Below are positions 1-9,769 of a stretch of 64,000 bases of DNA, piece after piece; within the stretch, counting starts at the first letter, position 1; each line of letters starts with the position of its first letter. The translations under genes were made by a program, and so were the position numbers. Origin of the DNA: Gluconacetobacter tumulicola (GTDB lineage Bacteria; Pseudomonadota; Alphaproteobacteria; Acetobacterales; Acetobacteraceae). The DNA lies in NCBI RefSeq assembly GCF_014174215.1, contig NZ_JABEQL010000003.1, forward strand, positions 124,001 to 188,000, in the 5' to 3' direction. The notes below the pieces were generated by a model. That model saw only the letters and a program-made list of their open reading frames with translations, searched no databases and was not told the DNA's origin.

Positions 1-289
1 ACACTTCCGAGGCCGCAGCATACAGCCCTTCGGCCTGTTCGATGACATGCCGGGCTTCGGCCAGAATCCTGTGCCCGGCCGGCGTCAGCGACAATCCCTG
101 GGCATGGTGGCGAACGAAGAGCTGAACGCCCAACTCCTGTTCCAGATGGCTGATCGCGGTCGAAATCGATGGCTGCGAGATGGAAAGCCGTTCCGACGCA
201 CGGGTGATCGACCCCAGATCACCCGCGGCGATGAAATATTCCAATTGTCGCAGCGTATAGCGCGTCGCGCCCCACATTCCGTCCCGCAT
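1..289 (-). CDS. LysR-family transcriptional regulator, 3' truncated by window edge
   Basis: Reading the minus strand from an ATG at 289 gives 96 codons that stay open to the window edge. The residues include YTLRQLEYFIAAG, ITRASERLSISQPSIS and LEQELGVQLFVRH, which is the classic N-terminal winged helix-turn-helix of LysR-type regulators, followed by LTPAGHRIL and the start of the linker helix. The effector-binding domain lies outside the window. A second in-frame ATG at 277 is possible; an in-frame stop lies just upstream of 289. The gene follows the monooxygenase gene by 67 bp on the same strand, so the regulator may be co-transcribed with it or act on it; that link is inference. Confidence 0.85.
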   Translation of the reverse strand, partial: MRDGMWGATRYTLRQLEYFIAAGDLGSITRASERLSISQPSISTAISHLEQELGVQLFVRHHAQGLSLTPAGHRILAEARHVIEQAEGLYAAASEV

Positions 290-356
290 CAGCCATGTGC
301 ATCATATCGCCAGGCAATGATCAAGCGGAAACCCCGCTTGGATGCCCCAGCGACAG

Positions 357-1589
357 TCAGCCTCCGTTCCGGGCCTCTATCTGCCCGGCCAGATAGTCCG
401 CATCGTGCCACACGCCCCAGATGAAGGGGGACGCCCTGCGCGACAGCCACGCGAGGCCGAGGAAATAGAGCCCCGGCTCTTCCGAAACGCCGCGCTGGTG
501 GCGCGGAGCCCCGCGCTCGTCGAAAATGTCCGACTTGATCCATCCAAAATCGAGCGCGTAGCCGGTTGCCCAGACGACCGAGGTGATGCCGGAAGCGGCC
601 AGGTCGAGTTGCGGGACAGGGTCGGTGACGCAGGCAGGATCGGGGCCGATCCTGCGCGCTTCCGGCTCCTCCGGCAGATCCAATCCCTCGCTCAGGCAAT
701 AGGCATCCGCCGCATCCAGCATCGACAGGTAATTCGCATCGCCCTCGGCGATGTTCCTGGCCAGATCGGGCATGATGTCCATGACGCCGTTGCGGAACGA
801 CGCACACATGCCCAGCAGGGTAATCCCGGATGCTGCAAGATCGCGAAAATCGACGGTATGCCCGCCACGCGCACCACTGACCGCGATCGTGACATGCGCC
901 GTCGCCGGATCACGCACTTCGGTGTTCCACATGCCCAGCACGCCCAGCCACCACACGAAGTCGCGGCCGCGATAACGGCGCGGCGGCCGATCGTGCGGGC
1001 CGACCGACAGCCAGACCGGACGGCCGGCGCGCCGCAATTCATCGGCGATCTGCGCGCCGGAAGATCCCGCCCCGATCACCAGCACGCCACCCTCGGGCAA
1101 TTGGGAGGGATTCCTGTAATCCTTCGAATGGATCTGCATCACTCCGGCATCTTCCGGGATGATGGGCGGAACGGCAGGTTTCTGGAACGGACCGGTCGCT
1201 ACGACGACATTGGTCGCGTCGATCACGCCCCGCGACGTTTCGGCCCGGAACCCCTGTCCGTCATCCGCCTTGCGCAGGGCAAGCACCTCGACCCCGCAGC
1301 GGATCGGCGCCTTGATCTGTCCGGCATAGGCTTCGAAATATTCGACGATCTGGTCGCGCGGCGCAAAACCGTCCCCATCGGTATGGGGAAACGTCATGTT
1401 GGGAAATCTGTCGTGCCACGCGGGGCCGTTGGCAACGAGGGAATCCCAGCGCTCCGAACGCCAGCGTTCCGCGATCCGGCTCCGTTCGACGACGAGGTGC
1501 GACATGCCCCGGCGGCCCAGATGCTCGCTCATGGCCAGGCCGGCCTGCCCGCCCCCGATGACAAGCGTATCGACCTTCTCAACCGTCAT
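357..1589 (-). CDS. Flavin-dependent monooxygenase (FMO/CzcO-like NAD(P)/FAD oxidoreductase)
   Basis: 410 residues. An FAD-binding Rossmann motif GGGQAG lies at residues 12-17 of a VDTLVIGGGQAGLAM strand-turn-helix. A second dinucleotide-binding motif GAGSSG at 163-168 would bind NADPH. ATG-type linkers are VVVATGPF near 129-135 and VVWATGYALDF near 328-338. The segment MQIHSKDYRNP before the second Rossmann fold is typical of single-component flavin monooxygenases often annotated as putative flavoproteins of the CzcO/TrkA-like group. Substrate cannot be read from sequence. The gene is preceded by an unusually AT-rich 330-bp intergenic region and followed by a LysR gene on the same strand. 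Confidence 0.85.
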   Translation of the reverse strand: MTVEKVDTLVIGGGQAGLAMSEHLGRRGMSHLVVERSRIAERWRSERWDSLVANGPAWHDRFPNMTFPHTDGDGFAPRDQIVEYFEAYAGQIKAPIRCGVEVLALRKADDGQGFRAETSRGVIDATNVVVATGPFQKPAVPPIIPEDAGVMQIHSKDYRNPSQLPEGGVLVIGAGSSGAQIADELRRAGRPVWLSVGPHDRPPRRYRGRDFVWWLGVLGMWNTEVRDPATAHVTIAVSGARGGHTVDFRDLAASGITLLGMCASFRNGVMDIMPDLARNIAEGDANYLSMLDAADAYCLSEGLDLPEEPEARRIGPDPACVTDPVPQLDLAASGITSVVWATGYALDFGWIKSDIFDERGAPRHQRGVSEEPGLYFLGLAWLSRRASPFIWGVWHDADYLAGQIEARNGG

Positions 1590-1921
1590 AGTGTACCTCG
1601 CTGTCGGATTTTACGGATTTTGTTATGACATCGTGATGTCCTCTTCCATTTCATAATAAAAATGTTCAACATCAGAAATAATAATAATATTTTCTTCTGA
1701 TTAGGTTTTTCCTATGGGAAATTCGAATGCGCATTGCTTTGCCATAGGCAGCCGGCATCGGCGTCGCTCACGCGCATGGCTGCGGAGCACGGGGGAATCT
1801 TCGGGAAAGATCGTAACATTCACGCTGACGCCGGAACGCTTCGCAAGCGTTCGCATGCGGCAACATTGATTGCCGCCCTGGCTGGCGAAAAACCGGATGC
1901 CTGCCAGGGCAGCGCGCGGCG
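1590..1921. promoter_or_regulatory. AT-rich intergenic region with candidate operator
   Basis: 332 bp with no convincing gene, between the start of the monooxygenase gene and the stop of gor. Bases from about 1605 to 1735 are strikingly A+T rich against the GC-rich surroundings, as expected of a promoter. A perfect 14-bp palindrome GACATCGTGATGTC occupies 1627-1640, about 40 bp upstream of the monooxygenase start. A second dyad pairs atcagaa (1671-1677) with ttctgat (1695-1701). Either could be a regulator-binding site, for example of the adjacent LysR protein; no -10/-35 pair is asserted. Confidence 0.5.
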
Positions 1922-3319
1922 TCAGTCCGCGATGCGTTCCGTCACGCGGGTACGGGCCCGCATGGTCACGAATTCCTCGGCCGAGGTCGGGTGGATGCCG
2001 ACCGTGCGGTCGAAATCCTGCTTGGTCAGTCCCGCCGTCACGGCGATGGCCAGCCCCTGCATCATCTCCGGCGCGTCGTCGCCCAGCATATGCGCGCCGA
2101 CGATTTTCTGGCTCGCCTGATCGACCACCAGCTTCATCACCGTCTTGCGCGTCCGGCCGCTGAGCGTGTGGCGCATCGGCGTGAAGCGCGCCAGATAGAT
2201 ATCGACCGTGCCGTCCCGCGCCGCCTCATCCTCGGTCAGCCCGACGCTGGCCAGCGGCGGCGAGAAGAATATGGCCTTGGGCGTGGTCTCCAGCGACCAC
2301 TCGCGCGGACGCCCCTTGCCGAACAGACGATCGGCCAGGCAGTGGCCCTCGGCGATGGCAACCGGCGTCAGGTTCAGCCGGTTCGTCACGTCGCCGATGG
2401 CGAAGATGCCGGGCACGTTCGTCTCGCCCACGGCATCGACGACGATGCGCCCCCCTGCCGTCACCGACACGCCCGCATGGTTCAGGCCCAGCGCACCCAC
2501 ATTCGGGTTGCGCCCGGTGGCGAAGAACACGCAATCGGTCTCGATCTCCGCGCCATCGTCCAGCACGACCGTATAGCCGTCACCATGGGCACGGATCGAA
2601 ACTGGCGAGCGCCCTTCATGCTGCCGGATACCCCTGTCCCCGATGGCCTGATGCAGGGCCGTGCGCAGATCATGGTCGAACCCACGCACCGGCAGATGCT
2701 GGCGATAGACCAGATCGACCTCCGACCCCAGCCCCTGGAAGATGCCGGCGAACTCCACCCCGATATAGCCGCCGCCAATCATGCACACCCGGTTCGGCCG
2801 CTTCGCGAGATGAAACGCCTGGTCCGAGGAAATCGCATGCTCGATCCCCGGAATCTCGGGCAGATCGGGCCGCGACCCGGTCGCGATCACGATCCGCGCC
2901 GCCGTCACGCGCCGCACCGGCGCCTCCGGCGCCAGCTCGCCGGGACCGATCACGATCGTATGCGCGTCCTCGAACCGGGCGGTGCCGGTCAACAGCGTCA
3001 CCCCGGACTTTTCCAGCATCGAGACATAGATGCCGTTCAGGCGCGCGATCTCATGGTCCTTGGCGGCGATCAGGGCCGCCCAGTCATGATGGCCGGGGGC
3101 GAAATCCCAGCCGAACCCGTGGCTGTCACGGGCCAGGTCGCCATATTCGGCGGCCTGGACCATCAGCTTTTTGGGCACACATCCCAGATTGACGCAGGTG
3201 CCGCCCCAATGCCGGTTCTCGGCGACGGCAACGCGGGCACCGTGCGCGGCGGCAATGCGCGCGCAGCGCACACCGCCCGACCCCGCACCGATGACGAACA
3301 GGTCGAAATCATACGTCAT
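1922..3319 (-). CDS. gor: Glutathione-disulfide reductase
   Basis: 465 residues, the normal length for the family. The FAD motif GAGSGG is at residues 11-16. The redox-active disulfide segment GGTCVNLGCVPKK puts the two cysteines at residues 42 and 47. A central NAD(P) domain carries GGGYIGVEFAG, and the C-terminal VGIHPTSAEE supplies the catalytic His-Glu of the dimer partner. The enzyme reduces oxidised glutathione with NADPH in the cytoplasm. It lies 12 bp downstream of fpr on the same strand, so the two NADPH-linked flavoenzymes are probably co-transcribed. Related enzymes such as mycothione or trypanothione reductase are less likely given the HPTSAEE context. Confidence 0.93.
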   Translation of the reverse strand: MTYDFDLFVIGAGSGGVRCARIAAAHGARVAVAENRHWGGTCVNLGCVPKKLMVQAAEYGDLARDSHGFGWDFAPGHHDWAALIAAKDHEIARLNGIYVSMLEKSGVTLLTGTARFEDAHTIVIGPGELAPEAPVRRVTAARIVIATGSRPDLPEIPGIEHAISSDQAFHLAKRPNRVCMIGGGYIGVEFAGIFQGLGSEVDLVYRQHLPVRGFDHDLRTALHQAIGDRGIRQHEGRSPVSIRAHGDGYTVVLDDGAEIETDCVFFATGRNPNVGALGLNHAGVSVTAGGRIVVDAVGETNVPGIFAIGDVTNRLNLTPVAIAEGHCLADRLFGKGRPREWSLETTPKAIFFSPPLASVGLTEDEAARDGTVDIYLARFTPMRHTLSGRTRKTVMKLVVDQASQKIVGAHMLGDDAPEMMQGLAIAVTAGLTKQDFDRTVGIHPTSAEEFVTMRARTRVTERIAD

Positions 3320-3331
3320 GTCGGTTTCCGC

Positions 3332-4243
3332 TCAGCGTTCGGCGAACGCCTTTTCGACCACATAGGCGCCGGGGTTGGAATTGTTGCCCTCGTCGAAGCC
3401 ACGGGCTTCCAGCAGCGCCTCGGTATCGGCCAGCATCTCGGGCGAACCGCAGATCATCACGCGGTCATGCTCGGGGTCCAGCTCGGGAATGTTCAGATCG
3501 GTAAAGATCTTGCCGGACTCGATCAGCTTGGTAATGCGGTCGGTCACGGCGAACTCCTCGCGCGTCACCGCCGGATAGTACAGCAGCTTGCCCGACACGT
3601 CCTCGCCCAGGAATTCATGCTGCGGCAACTCGTGGCGGATATGGTTGGCATAAGCCAGCTCGCCCGAGATCCGCACCGTATGGCTCAGGATCACCTTGTC
3701 GAACCGCTCATAGACCGCCGGGTCCTTGATCAGGCTCATGAACGGCGCCAGCCCGGTGCCCGTGGACAGGAAATACAGGTTGCGGCCGGGGCGCAGATTG
3801 TCCAGCAGCAGCGTGCCGGTGGGCTTGCGGCCGATCAGCACCTTGTCGCCCGGCTTGACGTGCCGCAGGCGCGAGGTCAGCGGCCCGTCGGGCACGGCGA
3901 TGGAGAGGAATTCGAGCTGTTCCTCGTAATTCGCGCTGGCGATCGAATAGGCACGCAGCAGCGGCTTGCCCTCGACCTCGATGCCGATCATCGCGAACTG
4001 CCCGTTCTCGAACCGCAGCGCCGCATCGCGGGTGGTTGTGAAGCTGAACAGGCGGTCGGTCCAGTGATGGACGGTCAGCACCGTCTCGGCGTTCAGGTGG
4101 CCATAGGTCTTGGTCGGCTCGGCCAGATGATACACGCCCGCCTCACCCGGAACAGGTTCCAGACCGCTCGGCACGGTCCCGGCAGGCATGGTCCCAACAG
4201 GCATGGTCAACGTCTCGGACATGAGATCAGAACTCTCCGTCAT
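3332..4243 (-). CDS. fpr: Ferredoxin--NADP(+) reductase
   Basis: About 303 residues from the ATG at 4243; a GTG at 4246 and an ATG at 4222 are alternatives. The 4222 start gives a length nearer to typical bacterial FNRs and has GGAG upstream. The FAD-binding motif LLRAYSIAS lies near residues 96-104 and the NADP-binding motif STGTGLAPFMSL near 161-172. The C terminus ends VVEKAFAER, as in bacterial plant-type FNRs. The protein transfers electrons between NADPH and ferredoxin or flavodoxin. It is the first gene of a probable fpr-gor pair and diverges from the Suv3-like helicase gene over a 160-bp intergenic region. Confidence 0.92.
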   Translation of the reverse strand: MTESSDLMSETLTMPVGTMPAGTVPSGLEPVPGEAGVYHLAEPTKTYGHLNAETVLTVHHWTDRLFSFTTTRDAALRFENGQFAMIGIEVEGKPLLRAYSIASANYEEQLEFLSIAVPDGPLTSRLRHVKPGDKVLIGRKPTGTLLLDNLRPGRNLYFLSTGTGLAPFMSLIKDPAVYERFDKVILSHTVRISGELAYANHIRHELPQHEFLGEDVSGKLLYYPAVTREEFAVTDRITKLIESGKIFTDLNIPELDPEHDRVMICGSPEMLADTEALLEARGFDEGNNSNPGAYVVEKAFAER

Positions 4244-4404
4244 CACAGGGATTCAGTACGCCACGAGCCGCGGCAAGGCCCCGTTCGTGCAGAAGGGAGT
4301 GATGTTTAAGCACCCAACGCCCCCGATGCCAGCACAAAACCGCGATCGGAGGGTTGAGGCAGCGTCAGGTCTGCCCAACCACGACCGTTGAGACTTGACG
4401 CGCG

Positions 4405-6843
4405 ATGGCGCACAAACCGGGTATGACATCCAACTCTCCCGCCGCCAGCGCCGTCGCCGCCGCCATCGCCGAAACCGGCCTGACGGTCGAAACCCGCGAA
4501 CTGCCCAAGCTGGAACGCACCGTCGCCCGCGCCCTCGTCCCGGGCCAGGACCGCGTCGACGACGCCACCTTCCGCGCGGCCCTCTGCACCGTCCGCCGCA
4601 AGCCATGGGGCTCGCGCCTGATGGACCTCACCCGCCGCGCGGGCCAGGTCTGGGTAACCCGCGCGGATACCGAGGCCGCCGCCGCGACCATCGACGAGCC
4701 CGAACCCGCCGACGCCCAACTGCTCGACGCGCTCGGCGTCGTCGTCCGCGCGCGCCTCCGCGCCAGCGCCCCCACGCCCGAGGCGGCCGTGGAGACCGTC
4801 CGTGCCGACCTGTTCGACGGCACCGGCCGCGTCCTGACGCCGGCCGAGACCGAAACCCTGTCCCGCGCGGTGGCCGAAGCCTTCGCCCTGGACCCGCAAT
4901 CGGGCTTCGTCGAGGGCATGCGGCGCGACGCCGACATCAGGCGGCAGGAACAGGAGGCCATCGAACAGGCCGCCCGTACCCGCCGCACCGAGGAAGAACG
5001 CCGGCTGCAGGAATGGGAAACCAGCCTGGTCGGCTTCTCCGAGGTTCCGCGCCTGCTGCGTTGCTCGGGCAAGGAAGCCCTGCGCTGGATCGCCGAGAAC
5101 CGCCTGCCCGTCGCCCGCCGCGTGCCGCAGCCGGACGGCACCGAACACTGGGAATTCGACCCCAGGGAACTGGTGGCCCTGCGCAAGCACCTGCCGGAAT
5201 GGCGCGGCGGCGCCCCCACCTCCCCTGCCCTGGTCCCGGATGCCGGCACCCGCAAGGTCGGCAACGCCGTCATCGCCCGCGTCGCGGCACTCGATCGCTA
5301 TGCCGCGCATTTCAAGACCGCACGGGCCTTGAAACGCCGCATCACGCTGGTCACCGGCCCGACCAACAGCGGCAAATCCCACACCGCGCTGGAAGCCCTG
5401 GCCCGCGCCGAAAGCGGCATGGCGCTGGCGCCATTGCGCCTGCTGGCCCACGAATTCCGCGAAGCCCTGACGGCGCGCGGCGTGCCCACATCCCTGGCCA
5501 CGGGCGAGGAACGGATCGATGTCCCGGGCAGCCGCCACCTGGCCGCCACGGTCGAGATGTGCCCCTTACACAACCCCGTCGATGTCGCGATCATCGACGA
5601 GGCCCAGATGCTGTCCGACCCCGATCGCGGCGCCGCCTGGACGGCCGCGATCATGGGCGCCCCGGCACGACATCTCTATGTGCTGGGCGCCCCGGACTGC
5701 GTGCCGATGGTCCGCCGCATCGCCGAACTGTGCGGCGACCCGCTGGACGAGGTGCGGCTGGAGCGCAAGGGCCCGCTGGTCACCGCCAGCGAAGCCGTCC
5801 AGGTCAAGGACCTGAAACCCCATGACGCGCTGATCGCCTTCTCCCGGCGCGAGGTGCTGGACCTGCGTGCATTGCTGCTGGCACGCGGCCGCAAGGTCGC
5901 CGTGGTCTACGGCGCCCTCAGCCCCGAAGTCCGCCGCGCCGAAGCCCAGCGCTTCAATGACGGCGCCGCCGATATCCTGATCGCGACCGACGCCATCGGC
6001 ATGGGCCTGAACCTGACGATCCGGCGCGTGATCTTCACCGCGCTGCGCAAGTTCGACGGCACCCAGACCCGCGACCTGAACGCGCAGGAGGTCAAGCAGA
6101 TCGGCGGCCGCGCCGGCCGCTACGGCAAGCACGAGCAGGGCGTGGTGGCCGTGCTGGCCGGCGCGGGCAGCGTCAGCTTCGTGCGCGCCATGCTGGCCGC
6201 CCCACCCGCCGAGCCCACCGACCTCCGCCCGCAGGTCCAGCCCGATTCCGACATCATCCAGGCGGTCGCGGCCGAAATCGGGTCGGAGAGCCTGTTCGGC
6301 GTGCTGTCACGCATCCGCCGCGCCGTGCTGCGCCATGACGACCCGAATTACCGCCTGGCGAACATGGAACAGGCCTTCGCCATCGCCACCGCGCTGGAAG
6401 GTGTCACCGGCCTCACGCTGGCCCAGCGCTGGGTCTATGCGATGTGCCCGGTCGACGACCGCGACAACGGCATCCAGCGCCTGGTCCAATGGGCCGCGGA
6501 CCACGCCGCCGGCCGTCCGGTCATCCCCCCCGGCACCGGCCGCCTGCCCCCCGCCGAGAGCGCCGACCGCATCGAACTGGAACGCGCGGAAAAACGCCAC
6601 AAGCGCCTGGTCGCCTGGCGCTGGCTGGCCCTCCGCTTCCCCGACGCCTACCGCGCGAACGAAGACGCCGAAGACGCCACCGCCCGCCTGAACGACTGGA
6701 TCGAGGACGTGCTGCGCCAGCAGAGCAGCCGCGCCCGCGCGGACAATGCCGAGCAGCCGGCACACAAGCGCTCCGGCCCCTACAAGCCGGGCAAGGGCCC
6801 AGGCGGCAACGGGCGCAAGCCCCGATCGGCTGCCCGCACCTGA
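4405..6843 (+). CDS. Suv3-like superfamily 2 RNA helicase
   Basis: 812 residues. Helicase motifs in order are Walker A TGPTNSGKSHTAL near residues 317-329, motif II as IIDEAQML, IATDAIGMGLNL (motif V) and QIGGRAGRYG (motif VI). The GPTNSGKT-like Walker A with DEAQ and QIGGRAGRYG is diagnostic for the SUV3/mitochondrial degradosome helicase group, which alphaproteobacteria share. The first 300 residues are an arginine- and alanine-rich N-terminal extension; the C terminus is a basic, glycine-rich tail that may bind RNA. An alternative start is the ATG at 4423. A role in RNA turnover is inferred from the family. Confidence 0.88.
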   Translation: MAHKPGMTSNSPAASAVAAAIAETGLTVETRELPKLERTVARALVPGQDRVDDATFRAALCTVRRKPWGSRLMDLTRRAGQVWVTRADTEAAAATIDEPEPADAQLLDALGVVVRARLRASAPTPEAAVETVRADLFDGTGRVLTPAETETLSRAVAEAFALDPQSGFVEGMRRDADIRRQEQEAIEQAARTRRTEEERRLQEWETSLVGFSEVPRLLRCSGKEALRWIAENRLPVARRVPQPDGTEHWEFDPRELVALRKHLPEWRGGAPTSPALVPDAGTRKVGNAVIARVAALDRYAAHFKTARALKRRITLVTGPTNSGKSHTALEALARAESGMALAPLRLLAHEFREALTARGVPTSLATGEERIDVPGSRHLAATVEMCPLHNPVDVAIIDEAQMLSDPDRGAAWTAAIMGAPARHLYVLGAPDCVPMVRRIAELCGDPLDEVRLERKGPLVTASEAVQVKDLKPHDALIAFSRREVLDLRALLLARGRKVAVVYGALSPEVRRAEAQRFNDGAADILIATDAIGMGLNLTIRRVIFTALRKFDGTQTRDLNAQEVKQIGGRAGRYGKHEQGVVAVLAGAGSVSFVRAMLAAPPAEPTDLRPQVQPDSDIIQAVAAEIGSESLFGVLSRIRRAVLRHDDPNYRLANMEQAFAIATALEGVTGLTLAQRWVYAMCPVDDRDNGIQRLVQWAADHAAGRPVIPPGTGRLPPAESADRIELERAEKRHKRLVAWRWLALRFPDAYRANEDAEDATARLNDWIEDVLRQQSSRARADNAEQPAHKRSGPYKPGKGPGGNGRKPRSAART

Positions 6844-6848
6844 ACTAT

Positions 6849-6872
6849 CCCCCGGACGCGCGCGTCCGGGGG
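6849..6872. terminator. Perfect 12-bp palindromic hairpin between convergent genes
   Basis: CCCCCGGACGCG (6849-6860) is immediately followed by its reverse complement (6861-6872). It lies 6 bp after the helicase stop and 10 bp before the serS stop, a typical place for a bidirectional terminator. No U-tract follows on either strand, so it may work with Rho or as an mRNA end-stabiliser. Confidence 0.55.
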
Positions 6873-6881
6873 GCAAACAGG

Positions 6882-8156
6882 TCAGCCGGCGGTGATGACG
6901 GCCTGCCCGCCCATATAGGGACGCAGCACCTCCGGCACCGTGATGCTGCCGTCCTCGTTCTGGTAATTCTCCATCACCGCGATCAGCGTACGCCCGACCG
7001 CCAGACCCGACCCGTTGAGCGTATGGACGAACTCCGGCGCCTCGCCCTCGGCGGGCCGGAAGCGCGCATTCATCCGCCGCGCCTGGAAATCGCGCGTGGT
7101 GGAGCAGGAGGAAATCTCCCGCCACGCATCCTGCCCCGGCAGCCACGCTTCCAGGTCGAACGTCTTCGCCGCCCCAAAGCCGGTATCGCCCGCGCACAGC
7201 AGCATGCGGCGATAGGGAATACCCAGCCGCTCCAGCACCGTCTCGGCGCAGCGGGTCATGCGCTCCAGTTCCGCGTCGCTGTCTTCCGGCCGCGTGACAG
7301 ACACCATCTCGACCTTCTGGAACTGATGCTGACGCAGCATGCCCCGCGTATCGCGCCCCGAAGCCCCGGCCTCGCTGCGAAAACAGGAAGACAGCGCCAC
7401 CATCCGACGCGGCAACGCGGATGCCGGCAGAATATCCCCCGCCACGCTGGCGGTCAGCGGCACCTCGGCCGTCGGCACCAGCCATCGCCCGTCCTCGGTG
7501 CGGAAGGACTGATCGGCGAATTTCGGCAGCTTGTCGGTGCCGAACATCGCGGCCTCGTTGACCAGCACCGGCACGGAAGTCTCGGTATAGCCATGCTCCT
7601 GCGCATGCAGGTCGAGCATGAACTGCCCCAGCGCCCGCTCCATCCGCGCCAGCGCCCCACGCAGCACCACGAAGCGCGCGCCCGACAGCTTGGACGCGGT
7701 CTCGAAATCCATCTGTCCCAGCGCCTCGCCCAGCGCGAAATGCTCGCGGGGAGCAAAGCCGAAATTCCGCCGCTCGCCCACCTGATGCACCACCACGTTC
7801 GCGGCCTCGTCCGCGCCGTCGGGCACGGTCTCATCCAGCCGGTTGGGCAGCGTCACCAGCAGGTCGCGGATTTCCGCATCCCGGTCCCGGACCACCGCCT
7901 CAAGCTGCTCGATCTCCGCGCGCAGCGCGACAGCCTCTTCCTCCAGCGCCGCGCTGTCGGCCCCCGTGCGGCGCAGGGTCCCGATCTCTTTCGAGAGCGT
8001 CTTGCGCCGGGCCTGACGGTCCTGCAACGCCGTCACGGCGGCGCGCCGATCCTCGTCCAGCCGCACGACATGCGCGGCGACGGGGGCATCCCCCCGGCGC
8101 GTCAGGGCAGCGTCGAAGGCGGCCGGATCGGCGCGAAGCGCGCGAAGATCATGCAT
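6882..8156 (-). CDS. serS: Seryl-tRNA synthetase
   Basis: 424 residues, normal for bacterial SerRS. The N terminus [18 protein letters not shown] and the charged segment around residues 30-105 form the tRNA-binding coiled-coil arm. Class II core motifs are visible: motif 2 around [14 protein letters not shown] and motif 3 around [19 protein letters not shown]. The enzyme charges tRNA-Ser (and selenocysteine tRNA where present). Its start overlaps the tatC stop by 8 bp, so it is the last gene of the dgt-to-serS operon. Confidence 0.95.
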   Translation of the reverse strand: MHDLRALRADPAAFDAALTRRGDAPVAAHVVRLDEDRRAAVTALQDRQARRKTLSKEIGTLRRTGADSAALEEEAVALRAEIEQLEAVVRDRDAEIRDLLVTLPNRLDETVPDGADEAANVVVHQVGERRNFGFAPREHFALGEALGQMDFETASKLSGARFVVLRGALARMERALGQFMLDLHAQEHGYTETSVPVLVNEAAMFGTDKLPKFADQSFRTEDGRWLVPTAEVPLTASVAGDILPASALPRRMVALSSCFRSEAGASGRDTRGMLRQHQFQKVEMVSVTRPEDSDAELERMTRCAETVLERLGIPYRRMLLCAGDTGFGAAKTFDLEAWLPGQDAWREISSCSTTRDFQARRMNARFRPAEGEAPEFVHTLNGSGLAVGRTLIAVMENYQNEDGSITVPEVLRPYMGGQAVITAG

Positions 8157-8988
8157 GAATATTCTCCTGATCCAGATCCTCAGGGCGCTTGGGCTGGACC
8201 AGACGCGCGCAGACGATGGAAATTTCGTACAACCCGATCAGCGGCACCGCCAGACCGGTCTGGGTGATGATGTCCGGCGGCGTCAGGATCGCCGCGACCA
8301 CGAAGGCACCGACATAGGCATAGCGCCGGAAGCGCTTCAGCGTGGCGGCGGTCACGATCCCCACCCGCGCCAGCAGCGTCAGCGCCACCGGCAGCTCGAA
8401 CGCCACGCCGAAGGCCATGATCAGCTTCATGACCAGCGCCAGATATTCCGACACCTTGGCCTGAAGCTGGATCTGCAACCCGTCCTGCCCGTCGGCGGTC
8501 TGGAACGAGAGGAAGAACTTCCAGGCAAAGGGAAAGACGAAATAATAGGCCAGCGCCGCCCCCATCACGAACATGATCGGGGTCGCGACCAGAAACGGCA
8601 GGAAAGCCCGCTTCTCGCTGCGATAAAGCCCCGGCGCCACGAACATCCAGGCCTGCATGGCCACCATCGGAAAGGACAGGAACGCCGCCCCGAAGATCGC
8701 CACCTTGATGTACGTAAAGAATGCCTCGTACAGCGCCGTATAGATCAGGTGCGGCTGCTCGCCCTGCGCGCGCATCACGTCGCCCAGCGGCTGGGCGAGA
8801 AACAGGTAGATCCGCGCCGAGAAATGGTAGCACAGCAGGAAGCACAGGCCGAACGCCACCGCCGACCAGATCAGGCGGCGGCGCAGTTCGACCAGATGCT
8901 CCAGCAGCGGCATGGGCTGGTCGTGGATCGGATCGTTATGGCCCGGATCGTCGTTCAGGATCGTCTCTCCCGGCTTGGCTTGGTCCAT
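8149..8988 (-). CDS. tatC: Twin-arginine translocase subunit TatC
   Basis: 279 residues with six hydrophobic segments. After a cytoplasmic N-terminal tail comes [16 protein letters not shown], the conserved TatC region that recognises the twin-arginine signal peptide. [16 protein letters not shown] and [17 protein letters not shown] are also family hallmarks. TatC is the receptor of the inner-membrane Tat pathway, which exports folded and often cofactor-containing proteins. The start codon overlaps the tatB stop by one base (TAATG), so translation is coupled. Confidence 0.96.
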   Translation of the reverse strand: MDQAKPGETILNDDPGHNDPIHDQPMPLLEHLVELRRRLIWSAVAFGLCFLLCYHFSARIYLFLAQPLGDVMRAQGEQPHLIYTALYEAFFTYIKVAIFGAAFLSFPMVAMQAWMFVAPGLYRSEKRAFLPFLVATPIMFVMGAALAYYFVFPFAWKFFLSFQTADGQDGLQIQLQAKVSEYLALVMKLIMAFGVAFELPVALTLLARVGIVTAATLKRFRRYAYVGAFVVAAILTPPDIITQTGLAVPLIGLYEISIVCARLVQPKRPEDLDQENIHA

Positions 8989-9587
8989 TATGTCGGCTCT
9001 CCCGCAGGCGCGGGCGGCACCGCCGGCCCGTCCATGGGCACCCGTCGCGCCCCATGGATCACCCGTACCGGCGGCAGGAAGGCGGGCGGATGCAGCCGCG
9101 CCCGGTCGGCAGCCAGCCGCCGCGCGACGGAAGGCGGCAGCAGTGCCGGCGCCGGACCGGCATCCGCGACCGGCGGAAACGTGGCGTCCTCATAGGGCTG
9201 CGCCGGCGGCACGTAGCCATAGCGATGCTGCCCGTCCGGATCGAAACCGGGCGTCGCGGCCGGGGGCTGGACCAGGGGCGCGGAAGGCCGAGCATCCAGC
9301 GGCGATTCGTTGAAGGTACGCTGAAGCACGCCGTCATCGTCGATCGCCCGCATGATCTGGTTGCGGACATTGAAGCGCCTGATGCCGCCCAGCGCGTCCC
9401 GCGCCTCGGTCAGGTCCGCCTCGCGCACCATCTCGTCGACATGGGTCTGGAATTCCGAGGCCATCTTGCGGGCCTTCTTGATCAGGCCGGTGATGGTGCG
9501 GATCGCCACCGGCATGTCCTTGGGCCCGATCAGCAGCAGGGCGACGACACCGATCAGCGCCATCTCGGACCATGCGAAATCAAACAT
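8988..9587 (-). CDS. tatB: Sec-independent translocase subunit TatB
   Basis: 199 residues from the ATG at 9587. The protein opens MFDFAWSEMALIGVVALLLI, with the TatB glutamate at residue 8 and the GP hinge at 21-22, then an amphipathic helix (KKARKMASEFQTHVDEM) and a long low-complexity proline/alanine-rich tail. The reading frame stays open upstream of 9587, but that part is repeat-element sequence, so I reject a longer start. No tatA gene sits at its usual place just upstream; instead a palindromic repeat fills the scpB-tatB gap. TatB works with TatC in signal-peptide binding. Confidence 0.93.
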   Translation of the reverse strand: MFDFAWSEMALIGVVALLLIGPKDMPVAIRTITGLIKKARKMASEFQTHVDEMVREADLTEARDALGGIRRFNVRNQIMRAIDDDGVLQRTFNESPLDARPSAPLVQPPAATPGFDPDGQHRYGYVPPAQPYEDATFPPVADAGPAPALLPPSVARRLAADRARLHPPAFLPPVRVIHGARRVPMDGPAVPPAPAGEPT

Positions 9588-9600
9588 GACCGATCCCTGG

Positions 9601-9769
9601 CTCAGAGCCTGACTGGAAAATGCGGGCTGGCGAGCGAGAGCGGCCCGCAGGGCCGCGCCCGGCGTGTGTTGCCGAGCATCGGAGCGGAGTGGCCTTGATG
9701 GCCATGAGCACCGAAGCGCAGGCAACGCGCGTTGGATCGCCGCCAGCGCGTATTTTCGGTCAGGCTCTC
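9601..9769 (-). repeat. Palindromic repeat element, copy A (scpB-tatB intergenic)
   Basis: Read on the minus strand, this segment shares a core with 41390-41497 and 49428-49536, including the string GGCCATCAAGGCC and CCGATGCTCGG. The core is bounded by imperfect inverted arms of about 29 bp (9604-9632 and 9741-9769) whose sequence, containing AGAGCCTGAC and GAAAAT, differs completely from the arms at the other two loci yet still pairs with itself. An internal hairpin GCGGCCC-TGC-GGGCCGC is present. The element ends 14 bp before tatB. See findings. Confidence 0.85.

Noticed and set aside
1734-1921. Small plus-strand gene downstream of the AT-rich island
   Set aside because: The frame runs into the antisense of gor and has no recognisable features.
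1991-4309. 772-codon plus-strand frame over gor and fpr
   Set aside because: Antisense shadow of two well-conserved enzymes; composition is low complexity.
9588-9725. 46-residue N-terminal extension of TatB
   Set aside because: It is encoded by the palindromic repeat; TatB must begin with its membrane helix.
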